In this document: positions 51,392 through 59,110 of the stretch, one piece after another
How positions within the stretch are numbered: position 1 is the stretch's first letter
Layout of the letters: each line of letters opens with the position of its first letter
Assembly: GCA_025464095.1 (NCBI GenBank)
Contig: JAODMF010000022.1
Coordinates: 180,523 to 244,522, forward strand
Reading direction: 5' to 3'
Source: Glaciihabitans sp.
GTDB taxonomy: Bacteria > Actinomycetota > Actinomycetes > Actinomycetales > Microbacteriaceae
Length of the DNA stretch: 64,000 nt
The notes under the pieces: model-generated
Told to the model about the DNA's origin: nothing
Seen by the model: the letters and a program-made list of their open reading frames with translations, nothing else
Databases searched by the model: none
Program-made: the position numbers and the translations under genes

Positions 51392-52036
51392 TCATTCCCC
51401 CGCCGAATGCAACGCGTTCCGCATGAATTCGATCTCACTGTCGTAGATGTGCGCCGACTTGACAATGAACGTCAGCCTGCCGATTGGCGCCTCGAGGGCT
51501 GCGGCAACGTGCTCCTGCAGCCAGGCGAGTTCGACCAGGTTGCCGTAGCCCTTTGCCCCGAAGTCGATGCTGTGCGCGTACACGACCTGTTCGAGCGCCC
51601 CGTTCCGCAGCCAGAAATCGAGCAGGCTCACGCACGGGATGTAGGTCGTGTCGAGCAGCGGCTCGAACGTGGTGATCGTCGCCGAGCGGGTGGTCGGGTC
51701 ATCCCGCAGGCGCTGGATGACCCAGTCCACCTGGCTCCTGCCGGTGCCCGCGTAGTCGAACAGCCGGCTTGCGTAGCTCCGAGCGTCACCGAGCGCGGCC
51801 ACGAGCGCGTGGTCGGTGAAATTGGCATGCATCCAGGCCAGTCGCTCGGGGTCCGCACGGTGCTCGATAATCGGGTCGGCGGAGCGCGGGTGCGCGATGG
51901 TGAGGGTCGCCCGGGCTACTTCGAGGATAGGCAGGGAGTCGTAACTGCTCGCCGCGCCGCTGTCGAGGATGCGCGCGGCGATCTCCAGCCACCCCTCACC
52001 GATGGTGTCGGCGGGGATGGCCAGGTCATCCGTCAC
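51392..52036 (-). CDS. Thymidylate-synthase-like (ThyA-fold) protein, archaeal-type length
   Basis: 214 residues, much shorter than bacterial ThyA (about 264) and close to the short archaeal type. ThyA landmarks are present in order: PCVSLLDF with the nucleophile Cys at 135, a YAHSIDF segment (155-159) at the R-S-x-D position, Asn 166 in GYGNL, and SAHIYDSE with His 196 and Tyr 198. The Arg of the R-S-x-D motif, which binds the nucleotide phosphate, is His here, and no Arg of the N-terminal phosphate loop is evident. It may therefore use another substrate, or be a nucleotide hydroxymethylase-like relative. Its ATG overlaps the stop of the DUF885 gene by 4 bp. Confidence 0.65.
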   Translation of the reverse strand: MTDDLAIPADTIGEGWLEIAARILDSGAASSYDSLPILEVARATLTIAHPRSADPIIEHRADPERLAWMHANFTDHALVAALGDARSYASRLFDYAGTGRSQVDWVIQRLRDDPTTRSATITTFEPLLDTTYIPCVSLLDFWLRNGALEQVVYAHSIDFGAKGYGNLVELAWLQEHVAAALEAPIGRLTFIVKSAHIYDSEIEFMRNALHSAGE

Positions 52037-53709
52037 TTGAGCAGGGCGGCCTTGAGAGTGTCGAGACCGACACCGCCAAGGTCCAGGGCCTTGCGGTGGA
52101 ATTCCTTCGGGTTGAAGGAATCGCCCTCGCGCGCCTTGTACTCGTCACGAATCTGTTCCCAGATGCGCTGGCCCACCTTGTACGACGGGGCCTGTCCCGG
52201 CCAGCCGAGGTAGCGGTTCACCTCGAACTTGACGAACTGGTCGTTCATGTTGACATTGCGGCCCATGAACTCGAACGCGTACTCGCCCGTCCAGGTTCCG
52301 CCGCCATCCGGGCGCTGCTTCTCGAGGTGCACGCCGATGTCGAGCACGACGCGGGCCGCCCGCATGCGCTGGCCGTCCAGCATCCCCAGCCGGTCCGCTG
52401 GGTCGCTCAGGTAGCCGAGCTCCTCCATCAGCCGCTCCGCGTACAGCGCCCAGCCCTCGGCATGGCCGGAGGTGCCGGCCAGCAGTCGACGCCAGCTGTT
52501 GAGTTCCTTGCGGTTGTAGACGGCCTGGCCGATCTGCAGGTGATGACCGGGGACACCCTCGTGGTAAACGGTCGTGAGTTCGCGCCAGGTGTCGAACTCC
52601 GTGACTCCCTCGGGCACCGACCACCACATCCGGCCGGGGCGCGAGAAATCATCGGTCGGCCCCGTGTAGTAGATGATTCCGGTGTGACTCGGGGCGATCA
52701 TGCACTCGAGGCGCCTGACCTCCTCGGGAATGTCGAAATTAGACTTCGCAAGGTCGGCGATCGCCTTGTCGCTGGTTTCCTGCATCCAACGCTGAAGCGC
52801 CTCCGTGCCCTGCAGCTTGCGGCTCGCATCACCGTTCAGAAACTCGATGGCTTCTTCGACGGATGCTCCGGGCTTGATCTCGTTGGCGACGGACGTCTGC
52901 TCGGCGACCATCCGCGCGAGCTCCTCGACGCCCCACTCGTAGGTCTCGTCCAGATCGATCGTGGCGCCCAGGAACTGGCGCGATGCCAGGGTGTACATCT
53001 CGCGGCCGACGGCATCCTTCTCCCCCGCCTTCGGCAGCAACTCGTCCTGGAGGAATTCGGCGAGCCGGCCGTAGGCGGCAGCGGATTTGGCCGCGCCAGC
53101 GGCGAGATCACTGGTGAGCCCGGCGCTCACGCCCTCGGCGCCACCGACGAGCTGCTTGAACAGGCCCTCGGGATCCGCCGATGATTTCGACTGTTCAACC
53201 ACCTCGCGGACCTGGCGAGCCGCAGGAACAATGCCCTTCGCGATGCCCTCGCGGAGGGTCTCGATGTATCCGGAGATCGCGTCCGGCAGCAGGGTCAGCC
53301 GGGACGAGATATCCGCCCAGTTCTCCTCGGAGGCGGTCGGCATGATGTCGAAGATTTCCCGGATGCCCTGGGCCGGCGACGCGATGACGTTCAGGTCGCG
53401 CAGGTGCATGCCGGCGTCGATGCGGTCGAGATCGAGCTGGAGTTGCTCACGCAGGTCGGTCTTCGTCACCCAGTCGACATCATCCTTTGGCTCCTCGGCA
53501 TCGAGGCGCGCAATGACGCTGGCGCTGGCTTCGCGAATCGCTTCGTAGCCGGCGGGTGAGTAATCCTGCCACTGTCCGGTCTTGCCATTCTCGAGACCGA
53601 TGTAGGTCGCGAGCTCGGGGGCAAGCCCCGCGTAGGTGACGACCCAGTCTTCGGCGATGGCATCGATCGGGGTGGTGGTGCGGTCAGGCGTTTCGTTCGG
53701 TGAACTCAT
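52033..53709 (-). CDS. DUF885 family protein, putative zinc metallopeptidase/hydrolase
   Basis: 558 residues, mostly helical. The motif TVYHEGVPGHHLQIG (about residue 388) is the family's HExxH-like metal site, and HAEGWALYAERLMEELGYL provides a downstream Glu. DUF885 proteins resemble M3/M32-type carboxypeptidases, but substrates are largely unknown. No signal peptide, so cytoplasmic. The ThyA-like gene is coupled downstream. The ATG start at 53709 follows a TAGTCT box by six bases. Confidence 0.9.
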   Translation of the reverse strand: MSSPNETPDRTTTPIDAIAEDWVVTYAGLAPELATYIGLENGKTGQWQDYSPAGYEAIREASASVIARLDAEEPKDDVDWVTKTDLREQLQLDLDRIDAGMHLRDLNVIASPAQGIREIFDIMPTASEENWADISSRLTLLPDAISGYIETLREGIAKGIVPAARQVREVVEQSKSSADPEGLFKQLVGGAEGVSAGLTSDLAAGAAKSAAAYGRLAEFLQDELLPKAGEKDAVGREMYTLASRQFLGATIDLDETYEWGVEELARMVAEQTSVANEIKPGASVEEAIEFLNGDASRKLQGTEALQRWMQETSDKAIADLAKSNFDIPEEVRRLECMIAPSHTGIIYYTGPTDDFSRPGRMWWSVPEGVTEFDTWRELTTVYHEGVPGHHLQIGQAVYNRKELNSWRRLLAGTSGHAEGWALYAERLMEELGYLSDPADRLGMLDGQRMRAARVVLDIGVHLEKQRPDGGGTWTGEYAFEFMGRNVNMNDQFVKFEVNRYLGWPGQAPSYKVGQRIWEQIRDEYKAREGDSFNPKEFHRKALDLGGVGLDTLKAALLK

Positions 53710-53715
53710 CCTTCG

Positions 53716-53721
53716 AGACTA
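53716..53721 (-). promoter_or_regulatory. -10 box of the DUF885 gene (leaderless arrangement)
   Basis: Minus-strand TAGTCT, six bases, then the ATG at 53709. It lies in the 23-bp gap after the EIIA gene. Confidence 0.55.
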
Positions 53722-53732
53722 GGACACGCCCC

Positions 53733-54197
53733 CTATGCGCTGTCTATGACTCCTCCGAGAGCCGCGTAGACCTCCTCGGTCGTCTTCGCCCCGCTGAGTG
53801 CCTCGGCTCCCCCGATTTCGAGCAGGGCGGATGCCAGCTGACCGAGGAGGGCGATGTAGCCGCGCCCGCGGGCGGCGATGCCGATCACGAGCGAAACCCG
53901 CTCCCCGCCCCAGTCGATCGCCTCGGCCAGGCGCAGCACGGCAAGGCCGTCGGCGACGACCGCGACCTTGACCGCGGAGGTGCCGTGCGGGAGCGCGACT
54001 CCATCGCCGACGAAGGTCGACACGGCGGCCTCTCGTTCGATCATGGCCTCCACGTACTCGGGCCCGACCCGACCCGCCGCGACCAGCAACGCACCGACAT
54101 GGCGAATGGCGTCTTCCTGGTTCGTCGCCGAGCCGTCGAGAACGATGGATGATGCAGGGAGCAGGTCCCGAAGGCGATCCGGGGTGAGTCGATTCAC
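53733..54197 (-). CDS. PTS EIIA domain protein, fructose/mannitol type (PtsN-like)
   Basis: 154 residues, single EIIA domain. The active-site His is in GDGVALPHGTS, about residue 71, preceded by MIEREAAVSTFVG. No EIIB, EIIC or HPr gene is nearby, so it may act as a regulatory phosphocarrier or supply a permease elsewhere. It starts 2 bp after the polA stop and should be on the polA transcript. Confidence 0.88.
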   Translation of the reverse strand: MNRLTPDRLRDLLPASSIVLDGSATNQEDAIRHVGALLVAAGRVGPEYVEAMIEREAAVSTFVGDGVALPHGTSAVKVAVVADGLAVLRLAEAIDWGGERVSLVIGIAARGRGYIALLGQLASALLEIGGAEALSGAKTTEEVYAALGGVIDSA

Positions 54198-54199
54198 GT

Positions 54200-56869
54200 C
54201 TAGTGCGCCGCCTGGTCCCAGTTCGCGCCGGTGCCGACCTGCACGTCGAGCGGAACCCGCAGGTCCGCCGCGTGGCCCATCCTGTCGCGGACGATGTCCG
54301 TGAGCACATCCAGTTCGCCGGTCGCCACCTCGAAGACGAGTTCGTCGTGAACCTGCAGCAGCAGCTGCGACTTGAGCTCCTTCTCCCGCAGGTCCGCGGC
54401 GACACCCAGCATCGCGATCTTGAGGATGTCGGCAGCAGAACCCTGGATCGGCGCGTTCAGCGCGGCGCGCTCCGCGTTCTCGCGCAAGACCCGGTTGTTC
54501 GACTTGAGATCGCCGAACGGGCGGCGACGGCCGAAAATCGTCTCGGTGTAGCCGTCTTCGCGCGCCTGCTCCACGACATTGCGGAGATACTCCCGCACCG
54601 CGCCGAAACGGGCGAAGTAGTCGGCCATCAACTGCTTCGCCTCGGCCGTCTCGATCCGCAGCTGCTTGCTGAGGCCGAATGCGCTGAGCCCGTACGCGAG
54701 GCCATAGGACATCGCCTTCACCTTCGTGCGCATGGTCGGTGTCACGTCGGCCGGCTCGACGCCGAAAATTCGAGACCCGACGAACCGGTGCAGGTCTTCG
54801 CCCTCGTTGAAGGCGGCGATCAGCCCGGCATCGCCGGAAAGGTGGGCCATGATCCGCATCTCGATCTGCGAGTAGTCGGCGGTCAGCAGCGTCTCGAATC
54901 CGGCGCCCTTCTCGAATGCGGACCGGATCTCGCGACCGACCGAGGTCTTCACCGGGATGTTCTGCAGGTTCGGGTCGTTCGATGAGATCCGGCCCGTGCT
55001 GGTACCGGTCTGGTCGTAGGTGGTGTGGATGCGGCCATCCGGCCCGGTCCCCCGCTCGAGCGTCTCGATGATCTGCTTCAGCTTCGTGGCATCCCGGTGC
55101 TGCAGCAGCAGGTCGAGAAAGGGGTGCGGCGCCGTCTCCTGCAGATCGGCGAGCGAAGCCGCGTCCGTCGAGAAGCCGGTCTTGTTCGCCCGCGTCTTCG
55201 GCATACCGAGTTCTTCGAACAGCACCTGCTGCAGCTGCTTCGGCGAACCCAGGTTGACCTCGTGCCCGATCTGGGCGTACGCGTTCGTCGCCAACTCCGC
55301 GGCGGATGCCGTGAGCTCAGCATTGAGGCGCGCCAGGATCTGCCCGCTCACCGTCACGCCGGTTGTCTCCATCAGCGCGAGCACCGGGACCATGGGCAGC
55401 TCGATCTCGGCCAGAACCTTCTGCGAGCCCGAGTCCAGGCGCTCAGCGAGATATTCGGAGAGCCGCAGCACGTACCAGGCCTCGGTCGCGGGGCTGAGCG
55501 CCTCGGTGTCGGGCACCAGCTGGTTCGGGTCGGACTGCGGCAGGGTTTCGCCGAGATGGGAGTACACCTGCGCCGCGAGGTCTTCCGCCCGTCCGCTGGG
55601 CTTCAGCAGGTAGGCGGCCAGAGTCGTGTCGAACGCGACGCCGTTGAGCTCCAGACCGGCGCGCTGCAGCGCCTTCAGTTCGCGCTTGGAATCGTGCAGG
55701 AATTTCGGCGCGGCGCTCGCAAGCCACTGCTCCAATGCCACGTAATCGGGGCGCCCGGATGCCCACGGGACGAAAGCGGAATCGGTTGCCGTCGCGAGGC
55801 CGAGGCCGGTCACCACGCCGCCGACGGTCTCTACCCGAAGCCCGAGCGCCCTGGTTCCCTGGGCAGAAGCCGTATCGAGCCACTTCGCGAGCTCCTCGTC
55901 GATGAGGGTGCGCACCGGCGGCGTCTCGTCGCCTTGGAACAGGCCCTCAACCGGAACAGCATCCGGATCCTGTCCCTCAGCGGCCGCGATCTTGAGCACA
56001 CGGTCGAGCAGCGTGCGGAACTGCAGGCGGTCGAAGATCTCCTTTATCGCCGTCGTATTCATGGGCTTTCGCTCGAGATCGGCCGGCCCATACGGCAGTT
56101 CGATGTCGGTCAGCAGGTGGTTCAGCCTGCGGTTGCGGATGGCGTTTTCTTTCTGCTCCCGCAGCTTCTCCCCCACGACGCCCTTGATCTCGTCGGCGTG
56201 CGCGAGGATCTCGCTGAGGCTCCCGTACTGCACGATCCACTTGACGGCGGTCTTCTCGCCAACCTTGTCGATGCCGATGAGGTTGTCGCTGGTCTCCCCG
56301 ACGAGGGCGGCGACATCCGGGTACTGGTGCGGTTCGATCCCGTAGCGCTCGAACACCGCGTCGCGGTCGTAGCGCTTCAGCTCCGAGACGCCGCGGGCAT
56401 TCGGGTAGAGCAGCGTGACGTTGTCGTTGACCATCTGGATCGCATCCCGGTCACCAGAGACCACATAGACGTTGTAGCCCTGCTCCGAGCCCTGGTGGGC
56501 GAGGGTCGCGAGGATGTCGTCGGCCTCGTAGTCCTCCTTGGCCAGGGTCGGGATGCTCATCGCCTTGAGCGCCTCTTCGAGCAGGGGAACCTGGCCGACG
56601 AACTCCGGCGGTGTCTCGCCGCGGGTGCCCTTGTACTCGGGGTATTCGCGAGTGCGGAAGGAATATCGCGAGATGTCGAACGCCACGGCAACGTGGGTCG
56701 GCTTCTCGTTTGCGAGCAGGTTCAGCAGCATCGAAATGAAGCCGTGGATCGCGTTGGTGTGCTGGCCCTCACGGTTCACAAAACTGTCGACGGGAAGAGC
56801 GTAGAACGCCCGGAACGCGAGCGAATGGCCGTCAATGACCATGAGGGTAGGCTTTTCGTTGTCCGACAC
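54200..56869 (-). CDS. polA: DNA polymerase I
   Basis: 889 residues. 5' nuclease domain (about 1-290; VIDGHSLAFRAFYALP, YEADDILATLA, GDRDAIQMV), a central 3'-5' exonuclease-like domain (about 310-490) in which the DxE motif is replaced by LGLRVETVGG and proofreading is probably lost, and the polymerase domain with TADYSQIEMRIMAHLSGD, RTKVKAMSYGLAYG and LQVHDELVFEV. GTG start at 56869 set by the adjacent -10 box. It acts with uvrABC in repair patch synthesis. Confidence 0.98.
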   Translation of the reverse strand: MSDNEKPTLMVIDGHSLAFRAFYALPVDSFVNREGQHTNAIHGFISMLLNLLANEKPTHVAVAFDISRYSFRTREYPEYKGTRGETPPEFVGQVPLLEEALKAMSIPTLAKEDYEADDILATLAHQGSEQGYNVYVVSGDRDAIQMVNDNVTLLYPNARGVSELKRYDRDAVFERYGIEPHQYPDVAALVGETSDNLIGIDKVGEKTAVKWIVQYGSLSEILAHADEIKGVVGEKLREQKENAIRNRRLNHLLTDIELPYGPADLERKPMNTTAIKEIFDRLQFRTLLDRVLKIAAAEGQDPDAVPVEGLFQGDETPPVRTLIDEELAKWLDTASAQGTRALGLRVETVGGVVTGLGLATATDSAFVPWASGRPDYVALEQWLASAAPKFLHDSKRELKALQRAGLELNGVAFDTTLAAYLLKPSGRAEDLAAQVYSHLGETLPQSDPNQLVPDTEALSPATEAWYVLRLSEYLAERLDSGSQKVLAEIELPMVPVLALMETTGVTVSGQILARLNAELTASAAELATNAYAQIGHEVNLGSPKQLQQVLFEELGMPKTRANKTGFSTDAASLADLQETAPHPFLDLLLQHRDATKLKQIIETLERGTGPDGRIHTTYDQTGTSTGRISSNDPNLQNIPVKTSVGREIRSAFEKGAGFETLLTADYSQIEMRIMAHLSGDAGLIAAFNEGEDLHRFVGSRIFGVEPADVTPTMRTKVKAMSYGLAYGLSAFGLSKQLRIETAEAKQLMADYFARFGAVREYLRNVVEQAREDGYTETIFGRRRPFGDLKSNNRVLRENAERAALNAPIQGSAADILKIAMLGVAADLREKELKSQLLLQVHDELVFEVATGELDVLTDIVRDRMGHAADLRVPLDVQVGTGANWDQAAH

Positions 56870-56875
56870 GCAGCA

Positions 56876-56881
56876 AGCCTA
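56876..56881 (-). promoter_or_regulatory. -10 box of polA (leaderless arrangement)
   Basis: Minus-strand TAGGCT, six bases, then GTG at 56869. The pdtaR promoter has the same TAGGCT box and spacing. Confidence 0.6.
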
Positions 56882-56921
56882 GCCGCGGCTGCCGACAGGC
56901 CCAGCAGCGAAAAAGGATGCA

Positions 56922-57347
56922 ATGACGACGTTCCCCGATGACCTCGACCCTGCCCTCATCGAACGGCTGGTGAACAGCGGAGGCGGCGAACTCGCCGTCA
57001 AAATGGGCATCGAATTCCTCGAGCTGTCGGCTGGACACTCCGTCGCCACGATGCCCGTCGCCGGCAACACGCAGGTGGTCGGCATCCTTCATGGTGGAGC
57101 CCACGTGGTGCTCGGCGAGTCCCTCGGATCTGTGTCGTCCGCCATCCACGCCGGCCCCGGCCGCATCGCCGTCGGTATCGAGATCAACGCGTCCCATTCG
57201 CGATCCATCGACTCGGGTGTGGTCACCGCGACCTGCGACGCCATCAACCTCGGGCGCACGCTTGCAACGCATGAAATCGTGGTTCGGGATGAGAGCGGCC
57301 GCCGGCTGTCCACCATCCGGATGACGAATTTTCTCAAGGACAGGTAG
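56922..57347 (+). CDS. Hotdog-fold thioesterase (PaaI-like)
   Basis: 141 residues of the PaaI/MenI-like thioesterase family. GILHGGAHVVLGESLGSVSS is the typical hotdog helix with His-Gly-Gly and the catalytic Glu, and IEINASHSRSIDSGVVTATC and MTNFLKDR complete the fold. It hydrolyses an acyl-CoA; the substrate is not defined. AAAAAGGA precedes the ATG. Divergent from polA; a related gene also sits near polA in M. tuberculosis. Confidence 0.88.
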   Translation: MTTFPDDLDPALIERLVNSGGGELAVKMGIEFLELSAGHSVATMPVAGNTQVVGILHGGAHVVLGESLGSVSSAIHAGPGRIAVGIEINASHSRSIDSGVVTATCDAINLGRTLATHEIVVRDESGRRLSTIRMTNFLKDR

Positions 57348-57708
57348 CGGTCGCGCTCGCCGGGGCGTGGTGGGGCGCGTCGCGGGCGTGTTGGTTGTGC
57401 GGTCGTGTGGCGGTGGTGCTGCTGTGGGCTTCGCTCGCGCGGCGTTGTGCGCTCGTGCGGCAGGAGTTGTTGCCGCTCGCGGCGGGAGTTGTTGCCCTCA
57501 CGGCGGGGTCGTTGCCTCTGGTGGCGAGAAATTGCACCAACTCGCGCGTGATGGCGGGAGATAAAGCGAACTGGCGGGAGCCTGGGCTCCCGCCGTCAAG
57601 ACATAATTCCCGCCACTCGCGCCATAGCTCCCGCCACCACGTCACGGGGGCAGGGATGGATGGGGGCAAGCGCGCGAACGGGACGCGGCGAGCAGGATGC
57701 GGCGGCGG
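57348..57708. other. Non-coding repeat interval between convergent thioesterase and pdtaR genes
   Basis: 361 bp. GTGGTG- and GGCGGGAG-rich DNA with a third copy of the palindrome family. No credible gene. Confidence 0.75.
57573..57594. repeat. GGCGGGAG palindrome, dispersed third copy
   Basis: Arms GGCGGGAGCC / GGCTCCCGCC with TG centre, identical to the palindromes near 12.07 and 12.33 kb. Flanking TCCCGCCAC motifs also recur, at 57608-57640. Confidence 0.85.
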
Positions 57709-58314
57709 CTACTTCTTGGCGGAGAGCTGCTCGATGATCGCCTGCGCGACATCGTGCATGGTGAGGCGGCGATCCATGGATGCCTTCTGGATCCACCGGA
57801 ATGCCTCCGGCTCCGTGAGCCCCATCTTCTCGTTGAGCAGGCCCTTGGCCCGGTCGACCAGCTTGCGGGTCTCGAACCGCTCCACGAGGTCCGCGACCTC
57901 GGCCTCGAGCGTGATGATCTGGGTGTAACGGCTGAGCGCGATCTCGATCGCCGGCAGCAGGTCGTTCGGCGTGAACGGCTTGACGACGTAGGCGAGCGCA
58001 CCAGCCTCGCTCGCGCGCTCGACCAGTTCCTTCTGGCTGAACGCGGTAAGCAGGACCACGGGTGCGATGTGGTTCTTGGTGAGGCGCTCGGCGGCCGAGA
58101 TGCCGTCCAGCTGCGGCATCTTCACGTCCATGATGACGAGATCCGGGCGAAGCTCGGTCGCGAGGGCAACTGCGGTTTCGCCGTCCCCCGCTTCTCCGAC
58201 AACTTCAAAACCGTTGTCGCGAAGAATCTCGACGATATCCATGCGGATGAGGGATTCATCCTCCGCGACGACTACGCGACGTGGCGCTGACGGCGCACTC
58301 TCCTGCTCACTCAC
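57709..58314 (-). CDS. pdtaR: ANTAR-domain response regulator (PdtaR type)
   Basis: 201 residues. Receiver domain (about 12-130) with VVAEDESLIR, phosphoacceptor Asp in VIMDVKMPQ, and Lys in VKPFTPN; then a short coiled link and an RNA-binding ANTAR domain (about 140-198, KLVDRAKGLLNEKMGLTEPEAFRWIQ). In M. tuberculosis Rv1626 the regulator is phosphorylated by PdtaS and acts by antitermination. No sensor kinase lies beside it. GTG start at 58314. Confidence 0.94.
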   Translation of the reverse strand: MSEQESAPSAPRRVVVAEDESLIRMDIVEILRDNGFEVVGEAGDGETAVALATELRPDLVIMDVKMPQLDGISAAERLTKNHIAPVVLLTAFSQKELVERASEAGALAYVVKPFTPNDLLPAIEIALSRYTQIITLEAEVADLVERFETRKLVDRAKGLLNEKMGLTEPEAFRWIQKASMDRRLTMHDVAQAIIEQLSAKK

Positions 58315-58320
58315 GGCACA

Positions 58321-58326
58321 AGCCTA
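58321..58326 (-). promoter_or_regulatory. -10 box of pdtaR (leaderless arrangement)
   Basis: Minus-strand TAGGCT, six bases, then GTG at 58314. Confidence 0.6.
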
Positions 58327-58507
58327 TCGCGCGCGGAGTCCCGCCAAATCAATCGCCGCCGCCATGGCGCCGCCACGAGAGCCGCCGTGCGCGACCAACG
58401 AGAGCCGCAGGGTGCGGATGCGGCGCCCGGCGGAGCGGCGAGACGTTCCCCGAGTCAACGGGGGAAGGACACCGGCGTGGGCAGAACCTGCGGCTACGGC
58501 TGATTGC

Positions 58508-58515
58508 TATAAACT
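58508..58515 (+). promoter_or_regulatory. Candidate tRNA-Leu promoter (-10)
   Basis: TATAAACT lies about 15 bases before the mature 5' end of the tRNA. No clear -35. Confidence 0.45.
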
Positions 58516-58529
58516 CGGCGTTGTTGTGC

Positions 58530-58612
58530 GCCGGTGTGGCGGAATGGCAGACGCGGAGCACTCAAAATGCTTTGCTCGAAAGGGCGTGTGGGTTCGACCC
58601 CCACCACCGGCA
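58530..58612 (+). tRNA. tRNA-Leu, anticodon CAA
   Basis: 83 bases that fold as a class II tRNA. The acceptor stem is GCCGGTG / CACCGGC with discriminator A. The anticodon stem GAGCA / TGCTT encloses loop CTCAAAA, giving anticodon CAA, which reads UUG. There is a long variable arm, and the T arm reads GTGGGTTCGACCCCCAC. CCA is not encoded after the discriminator (CAA follows). Confidence 0.93.
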
Positions 58613-58846
58613 CAACGGCTACCTCAGGCCAGGGCACGACAGTAACTCCCGCCACCAGCAAAACGGGTACCCACAGGACCGGCACAACACGTGCCTCACG
58701 CCACGGGCACGACGGGTACTTCATGCCCCTGGCACAACGGGTACCCACCGGACCGGCACGGCGGGTACTTCATGCCACCGCACTACGGGTCCCGACGGCA
58801 CCGGCACGACGATACCTCCCGCCACCAGGACAACGGGTACGCAGGG
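58604..58846 (+). repeat. Degenerate ~25-bp tandem array resembling the tRNA-Leu 3' end
   Basis: About ten units of 22-27 bp with consensus near CCACCGGCACAACGGGTACC. The first unit is the tRNA 3' end itself (CCACCGGCA plus CAACGG); later units keep GGCAC-ACGGGTAC and often end in CTCCCG or TTCATG. No unit contains a full T arm. Confidence 0.7.
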
Positions 58847-59110
58847 GCGACCCGCCATCCACGCCGTCGCGCGCACGAGTGACCGCCGCTCCGGCCCGAT
58901 TCCGTGATCGGATGCGGCAACGACGTACTGCGGCGAACAGTCACCAGTCGACTCTTCGCCGCAGCACGCAGGGCACTCCCGCCTTAGCGGCCTAAGCCGC
59001 CTAAGCGCCTGAGACGCCTAAGCCGCCTCAGGCTTGAGAGGCCCAAGCGACCTACACGCCCTGAGCGCCCAGCGGCCTGAGCCGCCCCAAGCGCCCCAAC
59101 AACTAACCGC
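58613..59110. other. Non-coding interval between tRNA-Leu and pyk
   Basis: 498 bp holding the two arrays above and about 130 bp of plain sequence between them (58847-58978) in which I see nothing. Open frames across the arrays have no coding support. Confidence 0.7.
58979..59100. repeat. CCTAAG-rich 9-bp array before the pyk stop
   Basis: Roughly fourteen degenerate units of CGCCTAAGC / CGCCTGAGC type. Complementary stretches such as CCTGAG and CCTCAGG can pair into several alternative hairpins. Confidence 0.65.

Noticed and set aside
54200..56869. Active proofreading in PolA
   Set aside because: The first exonuclease motif lacks the Asp-x-Glu pair, so the central domain is most likely structural, as in other actinobacterial and Bacillus-type enzymes; this is ordinary for the family and not a novel finding.
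58604..59100. CRISPR array after the tRNA
   Set aside because: Units are degenerate, vary in length and have no unique spacers between constant repeats; no cas gene is present.
58530..59110. Integrated element at tRNA-Leu
   Set aside because: There is no integrase, no cargo gene and no distant copy of the tRNA 3' end; only local degenerate units were found.
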